From NCBI GenBank assembly GCA_025201805.1, contig MU619328.1, forward strand, positions 91,653-128,683: a stretch of 37,031 nucleotides of DNA, given 5' to 3'. Origin of the DNA: Parasitella parasitica (Eukaryota > Mucoromycota > Mucoromycetes > Mucorales > Mucoraceae). Positions 1-10,340 of the stretch are shown here, one piece after another (positions within the stretch are counted from its first letter, which is position 1; each line of letters opens with the position of its first letter). The position numbers were made by a program, and so were the translations under genes. The notes under the pieces were generated by a model that saw only the letters and a program-made list of their open reading frames with translations, did not search any database and was not told the DNA's origin.

Positions 1-3000
1 AATATTTATCATAAATATCACATATTTGCTCATAACTTTTGCTAAAATTACTGTGGAACCGAGATCTAACTTGGAAAACTTAGCGTTGACTTGGCACTCT
101 GTCTGGAAAAAAAAACTTTCATTGATGTTTATATTTGTTTAGATCTGCAGAATAGAAAATAAGAATAGTATAAGACAAACGTTTTAATATTATCGAGTTA
201 CGAAAACTTGAGATAACTCTATTCAAGATTCAACTTTTCATCTGCTGTTTGTATTTTTGACAACTGCATGAACCCTCTATTTTTGAATGTGATAACGGAT
301 CTTTACCTGATTATCTTGTATTGAATTTTTCTGATTGTAATGAAATGGCACCTATTATATGACACCAAAATTACATTAAAATAAAATCCAGATGGATCAT
401 GGCTAATCCATCCAAGAGAAAAATACATGAAAAGCATCATAAATAAACATTAACTAGTGTTGGTAAAAGCTTGCACTCCTGATCAAAGTACGATCTCCTA
501 CCACCCTAGCACATGCTAATGTTGAACAACGCTGCTCATAATCACAAGTAAACAAATTCCAATCATGTATAAACAATGTCATTGTTAAAACAATTGCAAT
601 AATTCTTAATGCCAGAAATGGCTTGTTTATTATACAATAATAAAAGCTCAGTCGTATTAGAAATAATCAGAATCCTCAGATATTACAATTCTGCCAAAAC
701 CATAATAGTATCAATTTCAATACCAACATACCGAAATCTCAACGAAAATACAAGTGACAGAATGTCAACAAAAGTCATTCTTCAAATAAGCTGTAAAATA
801 AGCATTCTCACTGTAGTGAGGCAATTTTACAAGTAATATAAATAAAAGCTCTCTTAAAGAGCATGTATCTTGTCTTCAGTTTTTCTTTTAATCAAAAATA
901 AAGGTGGAAAGACTATAATTATTGTATTTCTCTGGCTTTATTTTTTTACTTTTTTTTTATTTTCACATAAAATTGATCCCAATTTTATTGCGCTGATAAA
1001 ACACTAATCGATATAAGAGTTTTTTGCAAGTAACATCACCCTGAACAGGATATGATGTATTATCAAACTACAAAGCTATCTATTTTTGATCTGACAGTAC
1101 CTTATTGTTTGTCAATCATACAGATATGTGTCACAGATAACCTTCTTGATTTGAAAGAAAAACTTTATTCTCCTGTTTTGTCAAGTTTAACCACACTTCA
1201 TTGGACAATATCTAATCCTTAATTGAAGCGCATTATCATGGTCCCATATGTTAAATTATAGCAGACCAGTATTAATATTCGTAAAATCACGTTGCGATAC
1301 AGGATGGAAAAGGTGTGAGGAATTTACTATTATTTTAGGGGATTGGCACGAAAATTGAAAAACAAGTATAGGCTGGGCCTGAGGGTTATTAACAAAATAC
1401 AAAAAAATGATTAAAAGTAGATGAAACTTGTATGTGTGTAAAGAGTGCAAAAAAGCTATTGTTTGGCTGTCGACGGTGTCTCCACTTCTAATATTTTACT
1501 GAAATATTTGAGATGAATAGACTATGTTTGTAAGCAAAGGGGGAAAGATGATGATATATATTGCGTGAGATCTATTTTCCAAGCTACGAAAAAATGGCTT
1601 TACAGGTGAATTGCTGCAATCATATTACAGTAACTACAATGGCTGTCAAATTTAAACTAACAAATTCGAAGAACTTCGCTGTTGGGGACTTCGAGAAATT
1701 AACGAGCAGCATATGAGATATGTATACAAGGATTTTCTGTCAAATAGGCTTCTGCATCTAACCATAAAGTCTAAAAAGCTAAACACCTTTATACTATCAA
1801 GTTCCAAATCTCGACAATTCTTTACATTCACTTGAAGGAAATTTTCTGAATCTTACACAGATTTAAGCCCATAAATTTAAATAATCAATTCATCGTATTA
1901 ATGCTTGCACATCAGTACCTTGTCCACTTCAGTCTAACAGCCCTATTTTAATTTGGGTAGCAACCGCGTCTGGATTAGATTGAATACCAATATTTTACTA
2001 GCAGCTAATGAATTTCTATGGGCAGATCTTTGAAAATAGGTTCCTGGTGGCTGTGATATACATCTTCTGTTTTCATTGTAATGTTGAGTAGATAACCAGA
2101 GCACTTAGATGTAAAATTGAAATGGCATTATGGAATGCCCACAGATGTTGAAGAAGATAGGTCAAAAGCGCATTTCACCATTATTAATTGAGTTAAAAAC
2201 AGTAGATAAAACATTTTATTTAGGAAACACTTAATAATAGAGCTCAACACTAACAATCTATTGACTTCTTGAGACAAAGGCGCAATACAGATAAGCATAA
2301 AATACCAATATTATGTGCAGCCTCTTTTTCTCCAGGTCTACCTTATGCATATTTTCCAGCGAGATTCATCTTGTACCACTGGTAGTCTTTTTTTCCCATT
2401 CACTGCAGTATATTGATGAAGGTTGTACTTAATTTAGTTTTAATATATGCAATAGTCGTAGCCAAGTGCTACAGGTACATCAAGCTTTCTTCACAGCAAG
2501 AAAAATTCATCCCTTGATCTATGTGAACCCCTCTAACTCTGTCATACATACATGTTTACGGGACATTACTGCATTCCCGTATTTTATACAAGAGAAAATA
2601 AATATTACGGGTACTTCTGCAACTAGTGAGTATTCCCACTATTACATACAACACAGTATACCTTTGGCAGACTTGAACCTTAATTTTGATCTTCATGCAT
2701 GATTGGCAACTTGCATTTAATGAGTATTTTACCAGGTAGATATAGCATCCTTACAACAAATCCTATGCAAAGCAGGATAAACCAGCTTTTTCTGGACTGA
2801 TGTATTATATAATCCCCAATTATTAAACACCCTGAGAATTCAGGTAAATTTGAATACTGCTTTGTGCTACCATGGGAAGGAGCAGGAAGTAGTGAAACCA
2901 CTTTCCCTTGCTAATACGTGACCAGAATACCGCCCTAAATATCAAATACAGTAAAAATGACAATGGGACGTATCTACATGTCACCTTTTATGCTTAATGA

Positions 3001-3078
3001 AGAAAAGGTTGGAATACCCGATCATCTGAGAAAGAGAAAAAGTATACCGTGGTGGCAAGTACCAGCAGCCTATCTAAG
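1..3078. other. Gene-poor AT-rich region
   Basis: About 3 kb with no open frame that looks like a conserved protein and no convincing exon chain. Short open frames at 609-836, 2466-2702 and 2680-2901 have low-complexity or random-looking translations. The only recognisable coding trace is a hAT-transposase-like fragment near 470-560, listed separately. The last part must contain the promoter of the beta-glucosidase gene. Confidence 0.6.
470..560 (+). pseudogene. Possible hAT transposase C-terminal relic
   Basis: One frame reads LLIKVRSPTTLAHANVEQRC followed by S and a stop. This resembles the hAT dimerisation region, where a segment rich in L and K is followed by (S/A)H-x-N-(A/V)-(D/E)-x-ER-x-(F/C)-S. 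An upstream segment in another frame (LVKAC) could be the preceding piece of the same domain displaced by a frameshift. No terminal inverted repeats or target duplications were found and the surrounding frame is closed, so at best it is a dead fragment. The match is short and could be chance. Confidence 0.3.
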
Positions 3079-3086
3079 TATAAAAG
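3079..3086 (+). promoter_or_regulatory. TATA box of the beta-glucosidase gene
   Basis: TATAAAAG lies about 55 nt upstream of the start codon at 3141, the same arrangement as at the other strongly expressed genes here. Confidence 0.6.
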
Positions 3087-3140
3087 GAGAATGGATCTAC
3101 AGCTTTCTCCCCTTTTCTTATTGTAACAAACATATTCAAT

Positions 3141-5630
3141 ATGCATTTTCCTTCGCTTTCTTCTTCTGCTTTGGGCCTCTTAATCGCTGTCAACGCTGCC
3201 ACTTTAACACAAGCCAAGGTCAATGTCTTGTCCTGGGATTCTGCATATGAGAAGGCTAAAGTTCTGGTTGACCAAATGTCTCTTGAGCAAAAGGTCAATA
3301 TCACCACTGGAGTTGGCTGGATGGTCGGCCGATGTGTTGGAAATACCTATGGAATCTCAAATCCTGATTTCCCTGCTCTTTGTCTTGAAGATGGTATATA
3401 TTGTCTTGATATCTCAAGCATAATTAATTTCAGATACTAAAAACAAAAATTACCTTTTTGCAGCACCTTTGGGTATGCGATTTGCTGACAATGTTACGTC
3501 CGGTGTGTCAGGTATCAATGCTGCTGCTTCTTGGGATAAAGAGGCCATTCATGCTCGTGGCGAATATATGGGCAAAGAATACTATGGAAAGGGTGTCCAT
3601 ATTCAATTGGGACCTGGTATGAACTTTATGAGGTAAAAGATACTTATTAAACATGATTTTTCTGTAATACTTATACGAATTAAAATTACAGGAGTCCAGA
3701 AGGTGGCCGTGGGTTTGAAAGTAAGTATTCAATGTATAGAACATGTAATATCTGATAATTAAGCCAGATATGTATGCTAGGTCATGGTGAGGATCCTTAC
3801 CTTCAAGGTGTAGCTGCTGCCGAAACTATCAAGGGTATTCAATCCGAAGGTGTCATTGCCACTGCCAAGCATTACATTTTGAACGACCAAGAACTCAACA
3901 GAAACACGGGCTCTTCGAATGCCGATGAAAGAACTTTACATGAAATTTATCTCTGGCCTTATGCTCGTTCTGTTGAAGCTGGTGTAGGATCTGTTATGTG
4001 CAGCTACAACAAGTTGAAAGACACTTATGCCTGTGAGGATGACTACACTTTAAACACTGTGCTAAAGGGCGAGCTTGGATTCAAGGGCTTTGTTCAGTCT
4101 GACTGGGCTGCTACCAAATCTACAGCCAAGTCTGTAAATGCTGGTCTGGACATGACGATGCCAGGTGACATTACGTTTCAGTCTGGTGATTCCTACTTTG
4201 GCCCCAATTTGACCCTGGCTGTTAACAACGATGAAGTCAAAGAAGATCGTGTTACTGACATGGCCATGCGCATCGTTGCTTCTTGGTATAAGGTGGGCCA
4301 AGACAAAAACTTCCCCAAGACCTCCATCAACGCTTTCCATCGTGATGAAGCTGATTATGTCAATGTCCAAGCTGATCATAAAAAATTGGTTCGCTCAATG
4401 GGTGCTGCATCCAATGTTCTTCTCAAAAACTCTGGCGTTCTTCCCTTAGATACTAAAAAGGTCAAGTCTATTGCCCTTGTTGGTAGCGATATCAAGAATG
4501 GAGCTTCGTAAGTAGTTGCCAATTTTGTAATTCAATTTATTTTGTAAAATAACAAGTCATCGTTAGAGCTATTAACGACGCTACCACTTGTGCTGATCAT
4601 GGTTGCTCTGATGGCCACCTTGCTCAAGGCTGGGGTTCTGGCACGGCTGATTTCCCCTACTTAATTGACCCTCTTACCGGCCTTACCAATGCTCTAGGTA
4701 AGGACGTCAAGATACAATCGTCTACTAGTGATTGGGACCTCAAGAAAGCTGCTGAGACTGCCAAAGACGTAGATGTCGCATTCGTTTTCTCTACTGCTAA
4801 CTCTGGTGAAGAATATATTGTGGTCGATGGCAACATTGGAGACCGTAACAACCTTTCATTGTGGAATAACGGTGATAACTTGGTAAGATAATTTTTATTA
4901 TGAAAATAAATGCTGTACTAAACCACAATATACACAGATCAAGGCTGTTGCTGATGCCAACAAGAATACTGTTGTTGTTCTCAACACTGTCGGCGCTGTA
5001 TTAATGCCCTGGATCAACCACCCCAACATTAAGGCCATTATGCTTCCTGGTCTCGCTGGTCAAGAATCTGGCAACTCTCTTGCTGATGTTGTTCTGGGTA
5101 AGGTCAATCCTTCGGGCCGTCTACCTTACACCATTGCCAAGAAGTACGACGATTACAACGTTCATCCAGATCCTGCCGCTCAAGTCAACTACTCTGAAAA
5201 GCTGTTGGTGGGATACAAATGGTTTGATCATGCCAACATTGAGCCCTTGTTCCCTTTTGGCCATGGCTTATCTTACACTAAATTTGATTACAATGGATTA
5301 AAATTGAAGGCAAAAAAGAACAAGGACTCTGTCACTGTCAACGCTTCTCTGTTTGTGCAAAACTCTGGCAAGATTGATGGTTCTGAGGTTGTTCAAGCTT
5401 ATATTTCTTTCCCTGAAAGCGCTGGTGAGCCTCCCAAGCTTTTACGTGGCTTCGAAAAGGTCAATATCAAGTCTGGTAAGAAGACCAAGGTTGATTTCGA
5501 GTTTACCAAAACCGAGCTTAGTATCTGGGATACTGATTCTGCTAAATGGGTTGTTCCTTCTGGTAAGTTTACCCTCCAAGTTGGCGCCTCCAGCCGTGAT
5601 ATTCGTCAAAAGGCCAGCTTCACTCTTTAA
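3141..5630 (+). CDS. Secreted GH3 beta-glucosidase
   Basis: A glycoside hydrolase family 3 enzyme of about 728 aa, expected to hydrolyse terminal beta-D-glucosyl residues (cellobiose and related oligosaccharides) outside the cell. Exons are 3141-3393, 3464-3632, 3692-3720, 3781-4507, 4567-4882 and 4938-5630; the frame closes exactly. Residues 1-25 form a hydrophobic signal peptide. Family landmarks in order are GMRFAD, GPGMNF, GGRGFESHGEDPYLQG, ATAKHY near 180 and GFVQSDW, whose Asp near 258 is the predicted nucleophile. The GH3 C-terminal domain follows (GWGSGTADFPYLIDPL, LPGLAGQESGNSLADVVLG), then FPFGHGLSYT and a fibronectin III-like domain to the end. The third exon is only 29 nt. The acceptor of intron 3 is taken at GCTAG (3780) because the upstream CCAG at 3767 breaks the frame. 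Family assignment is secure; substrate preference is inferred. Confidence 0.93.
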
Positions 5631-7260
5631 TTTTAAAAACTAGTTGTTATCTTATTGAATCTAGATATTACGTTCGGCAAAATTTATAAAATCTTTGAAC
5701 GAAAATTTAAAACGTAAAAACTTGTGAAAGGCATTATCTGATAAGATATAAGCCGAGGATAATTGTAGTTTTAAAGCACTCTTTAATTAAAATTTTAGTA
5801 AATATTGCTTGGATTGTTATTTGAATCTAGATCATCTAAGAGAAATCTGCTTTCCGTATGTCATATGATATATATGATGGAGAAATCAGGTAATACAGCA
5901 TACTACTCTGTCGAATGAAAGCTAAATTTTCCAGTGAAATATTCTAAATAATTCAATAACAGGAAACTTTAAAATTGCGGGGAAGACCCTGAATTTTTTA
6001 TCATGAGTAAATTATTAGCCAAACAAATTGTGTCAAGGTGTATTTTCAAGCAATTCCTATTGCAATTGATCATTCGAAAGATGTAAACTATTTCACTTGC
6101 TATTACTCACATCGGATCATCGCCTTGTGAATTCATAATACAATATTGCAGAGCAAGAATTTAGCAACTGTCGAGAATTTCACGCTTACAAAATTTGTCC
6201 TTACTTAGGAGCTACTTCGCAACTGACACAGAATCAGCAAGAAGTAAGTCTTGAACCTTCAATTTTGCTTGACCTTATTACTTAAGGCACTCTTGGTAAG
6301 GGACAATAGGAACAACAGCCTAAATAGTGCACTGGATGACCCAATGTTGTGAGCCTTTTCATTATTAAACCGACGAAATATTACATTCTCGAATTTTCGA
6401 CTGTATTGCCTCTAAGCAAGTATCTGTCGACAAGGAAAGATATGTATACAAAAATTGAACGCAATAGGAGATTTTTGTTATGGAAAAGAAATACATTCCC
6501 CGTTTCAGTAGTCATCACTCCCCAAGTAGCAGATTGGCTATCCAAGGATGGGTGCTTTGACCATACAACTAATACGCGTACTGTTGGTGCGCAAAAAAGA
6601 TTCAAAGCACTAGGGTATTGAGGGATAAACTCAAGGTATGTATTGATGTTTTTACGAGCAAGTAGCACGTATTTATATAGTAATTTATCCTATGCAATTC
6701 ACATGCGTTGCAAATGTCAAACATGGAATAAAACGACCTTTTTCTCTCGTAAACTTAACTTAACATTGTTTTAGAACATTCCTCTCTAAATGTGTATTTA
6801 TTTATATCACAGAGAACTGGTCGTTTCCATACGATTATATATCATTGAATAGTATCCCTTTGTTTTTACTGTCGGCAAACATACTACCTGTCGATTTATA
6901 TCCGTGTAATCGAAAAAAAAAAAAATATGAAATTAACCGCGTTACTTGGTGTTTTACTTTACCCATTATTATCTGTTCAATATTTTGAATGTAAACCAAA
7001 GTAATCACAATTGACAAATTCCGAACGTCCAAAATTTGCAGTAAATGCCAAACTCTTAACTTGGTGCCAGCCTCACTTGTTACTAGGTTGAGTGCGCTTA
7101 CTTGTTCTTCTTACCACACTCTTCGGCAAAGAGAAATTAATGCCTTCCGCAACATGACGACAATCTTTATCAGCTTTTGGCAGGGACAAGAAAGACCAAC
7201 ACCTTTTCAACATACCACCACATTGCCACAGCCATCGCTGTAACAAAAACAACTTGCCTA

Positions 7261-7601
7261 ATGTATTTAGATGGCCACATTTATTTGACCTTTGTTATTT
7301 GGATGCTGTACAGGTAAGCATCTGAAAATTATGTTTACTTTGTTTAAAAACTAATCTCACCTAAATTTTTATTCTTCATTTGTCTAGAAAAGGTAGGTCA
7401 AACATCTGTCATTTGTCCAGAAAAAAACGAACAACGTCTAGATCCAAAGTAGAAATACCGTACAAGATTGTAGCATGTTGTTCAGAACAGCATTTTACGA
7501 ATTGTGTGAATTCAAAAGAAATTAGAACGTTCTTTTCTATTCGGCCAAGACAAACACAAGAATCTAACAAAGTCTATAATATAATATTTATATTTGCTTA
7601 A
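7261..7601 (+). CDS. Doubtful small two-exon gene, function unknown
   Basis: An ATG at 7261 opens a frame that runs into CAG|GTAAGC. After a 74-nt intron (7314-7387) ending in a T-rich tract and GTCTAG, it continues in frame to a stop at 7601, giving 88 aa. The first exon encodes a hydrophobic segment (LTFVIWMLY). The second is basic and contains three Cys (two adjacent). The intron has all the expected signals, including a possible CTAAT branch site, which is why the locus is listed. The protein matches no family I know, and no promoter or conservation supports it. It may be a degenerate fragment or a non-coding spliced transcript. Confidence 0.25.
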
Positions 7602-7733
7602 AACTACTACTTTGAATCTAATCAATTTACTCAAACTTTAACAGAAAGGGGGTATATATGCTTTTTTAAAGTGCAATGATGTATGAGTGATGTCTTTGTT
7701 AAAGAGCAGCGTCGAGTTACACGATATTTTTCT

Positions 7734-7741
7734 TTACGTCA
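7734..7741 (+). promoter_or_regulatory. CRE-like site TTACGTCA
   Basis: TTACGTCA differs by one base from the ATF/CREB consensus TGACGTCA. It lies about 185 nt upstream of the Ish1-like start codon and about 100 nt upstream of its TATA box. In fission yeast ish1 is a stress gene controlled through the Spc1-Atf1 pathway, so an ATF-type site here is a plausible functional element. Binding is inferred. Confidence 0.4.
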
Positions 7742-7842
7742 TGTTAACTAGATCTACAGCATAATAATGAGAGAAGGTGACTGCAAGAAGCTTCATGGTG
7801 ACCTCATTTGAGTTGCATGAACTGAGACTATCCAAGATTTTG

Positions 7843-7850
7843 TATAAAAA
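7843..7850 (+). promoter_or_regulatory. TATA box of the Ish1-like gene
   Basis: TATAAAAA about 75 nt upstream of the start codon at 7923. Confidence 0.55.
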
Positions 7851-7922
7851 GCCATGGTATTTATGCAAAAGAGAATATGCATTCTACCTTCTCTAAAACT
7901 TTTCCATAATCAAGTATACACA

Positions 7923-9422
7923 ATGAAAGCATTCAGATATTTAGCTCTCCCCTTGACATACGCCGTCTGTCTTGCCTTGCTGGCTAATGAGGCCCAAGCA
8001 AAAGGTAGTACACTTGTTCAGATATATTAGTAATATAACAGCAGCTAACGAGACTTACTAGCTGCTACTACTCAAGTTGAAGACATTACCAATTGGACCA
8101 AAGATCAAGTTCAAGATTACCTTGACAAGTACCAAATCACCTATGACAAGAACGATCAGAATCTTTTGGACACTGCCAAGAAGTATCGTGATGCCGCAGT
8201 GGCTAATGCAGGTATTTTTATCAGTGATAAGGCTGATAGTGTTACGCGTTTGGCGGAGGGACTCAAGATTAAGCTGGAAAAGCAGTATAAGCTGTCCGCC
8301 AACAACATTGAGGGAATGGTTAATGATATTTCGCATGAATTGAAGCAGCTTGAGTTGAGTGGTCGCCTGACACAAGATAGGGTAAAGCAAGTGCTGGACC
8401 AGTACCAACACAAGGTAACCAAGCAAAAGTATGTCACTGCTGCTCAATGGAAGGAGATATCCAACGATATCCAGAGCTCGTTTGCTAGTCCTAACTGGTA
8501 CCAGCGTATCTTTGGTGGTGGGCCATCTCATTCCAAATTCTTTTCCGACAACTCCTTCCACACATGGCTTACTACTAGCGTCACTCAACGTTTACAACAA
8601 AACAAAGAGTTAACTAAAGCAGAAATCGACTCTGTCGTTGACGCCTTGCAGGACGCTATCCACAACACTTCCTCATCGGTTCAAGACCTCTCTGCATTAG
8701 GCACTGCTACCTGGTGGAAACAGTTCTCAAATAATCTTGAGAAGTCGGCCAAGTTCAAGCAAAACCAAATTGAAGATGTTGTTGACTCTTTAAAGGACGA
8801 AGTGAACGCCTATAAGATCTTTGCCATTGATTATGCCACGGAAACTACTCACCAGACACAAAGCCATTTGCTGAATGCTGCCCAATATCTCAGGAATGCT
8901 GGTTATGACATTTATCAGAAGATTGTTCATCCTTTGCAATCTAATCCAAAGAGAGAGGCTCAGGTAAATAGTGCTCTTCACGCTGCTTCGAGCGCGGCAG
9001 CGTCTGCTACCAACGCTGCTGATGCCTCTGCTTCCAGTTTACGTGCTCACGTCACCGATGCTGCTGGATCTGCTGCCGATGCCGCTGCATCCTCTGCCTC
9101 AGTATTGCGTTCTCAAGCTAGTGAAACCGCCTATGATGCCAAGGATAGCTTTGGGCGTTTCTGGCGTCAAAAGGAATTAGAGACTTACAAGAAGATTGGC
9201 TATACTGAAGCTCATATCGACTGGATTGAAAACTATCTTTCCAAGACGTTCCACGACAAGACCAACCTTGCAAAGGAAACTGTTCACCAAGCAGTCCGTA
9301 CCATACGCCAATATCTCGTCAATGCCAAGGTCCAAACGGCAGCTCATATTGATAGCCAATTAAAATCACTTGAAGGTCTTATCGAGTCTTGGAGACGTTC
9401 TACTGTTCGTGATGAATTGTAA
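7923..9422 (+). CDS. ISH1: Ish1/Msc1-type stress protein with ER signal and RDEL tail
   Basis: A protein of about 480 aa from two exons (7923-8004 and 8062-9422, 57-nt intron, frame closed). Residues 1-26 form a signal peptide (MKAFRYLALPLTYAVCLALL, then ANEAQA). The mature start has the Ish1/HeH-type helix unit WTKDQVQDYLDKYQI, and related W-x-x-x units recur around W157, W244 and near 395 (FWRQKELETYKKIGYTEAHI). Residues about 332-390 are Ala/Ser/Asp-rich with an LEA-like amphipathic pattern. The chain ends in VRDEL, an HDEL/KDEL-type retrieval signal. Ish1 (fission yeast) and Msc1 (budding yeast) are stress or stationary-phase proteins of the nuclear envelope and ER, so lumenal residence fits. 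The upstream CRE-like site and AGGGG run agree with stress control. The molecular function is unclear in the family. Confidence 0.82.
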
Positions 9423-10340
9423 ATACACCGAAAATCCACATCATGAGTTCGTCATTTTTAAATCAGATGCAGCCGGAAACCTTTATTCATTATATATAAA
9501 TATTATAGTCAAAAATTTCAAGCTATTAAAAAATACATAAACATCACAACCTCTTACTTTGCCCCAAATTACGTTGAAACTTAATATTGGCAATATTTCT
9601 CATGTTTATTGTTCTCATTGTTTGTCGCTGAAAAAATTTTGGTGGTAGTGTGGATAGTACTTGGCATAAATAATATATCGCATATCGAGAGTGCTATATT
9701 GTATAAAAACTTGGTTACATAGATACACCTTGAATCCGGGTGTAAATCAGAAATCTCGGGTGGCTCAAAATTGTATTGCTTTTAGATGCACTGCAAAAAA
9801 AAATACTACTATATAATTTAGAACAAACAAAAAATCCAATGAATGGGGTGAAATCACAGAAATCAGCGGAAAATACGTTGTTCTTGGAAAAATCACCTCA
9901 TTTAAAACATTTTAAAAACTGGAACCCTTTGACTTTTTAGTACATCATCTCAAAAAAAAAAAGGGGGGGGGGGAATACGTCTATTTGATGATATTTCTCT
10001 GTTAACCTTAAATCATGCACCAACGAAATACCGATCAAATGAATAGCTGGTTACCTTTATCTGGAGATCGCGGCTGACAAGGAGATAGGAAGCCTTGGCA
10101 ACAGACTACACTGCTGACCGTCAAACTGAAATTCCTTAGTATTCAGACAAAACCCTCAAACAGTGATCGAAATCATTGGCTAAATTGTCCCCAAATGCCT
10201 TCTTCCCCAGAAGCCCAACAAGTTTTACATTTGCTTTGTAAAAACTTCTATACGGGTGCACTCTTCGAATTAGTTTAAATAAGACGACATTGAACATCTT
10301 TCTTTTGTTTTTTGATTTATCATCATACAGTACAACAAGC
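9423..10340. other. Intergenic region with promoter of the desaturase
   Basis: No coding signal. It contains a run of about 11 A followed by about 11 G at 9952-9973 and an SRE-like ATGGGGTGAA at 9843-9852. A CATACAG at 10325-10331 just before the desaturase start could be a splice acceptor of a 5' UTR intron, but no donor was identified. Confidence 0.5.
9952..9973 (+). repeat. Homopurine A/G tract
   Basis: Eleven A directly followed by eleven G, a pure purine tract of 22 nt. Such tracts can form triplex or quadruplex structures and are prone to length errors in sequencing. Confidence 0.8.

Larger units (their letters stand above)
5631..7842. other. Intergenic region, no confident gene
   Basis: A 2.2 kb AT-rich stretch. 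The 90-codon frame at 6349-6621 matches nothing I recognise. A well-formed intron at 7314-7387 joins two short frames and is listed separately as a doubtful small gene. The last 200 bases are the promoter of the Ish1-like gene and hold a TTACGTCA element (7734-7741) and an AGGGG run near 7645. Confidence 0.5.

Noticed and set aside
6349-6621. 90-codon frame on the plus strand
   Set aside because: No known motif, no promoter, no plausible splice partners, and an overlapping minus-strand frame of similar length suggests chance.
10290-10340. N-terminal extension of the desaturase
   Set aside because: The open frame upstream of 10341 contains no ATG and reads like a T-rich 5' UTR.
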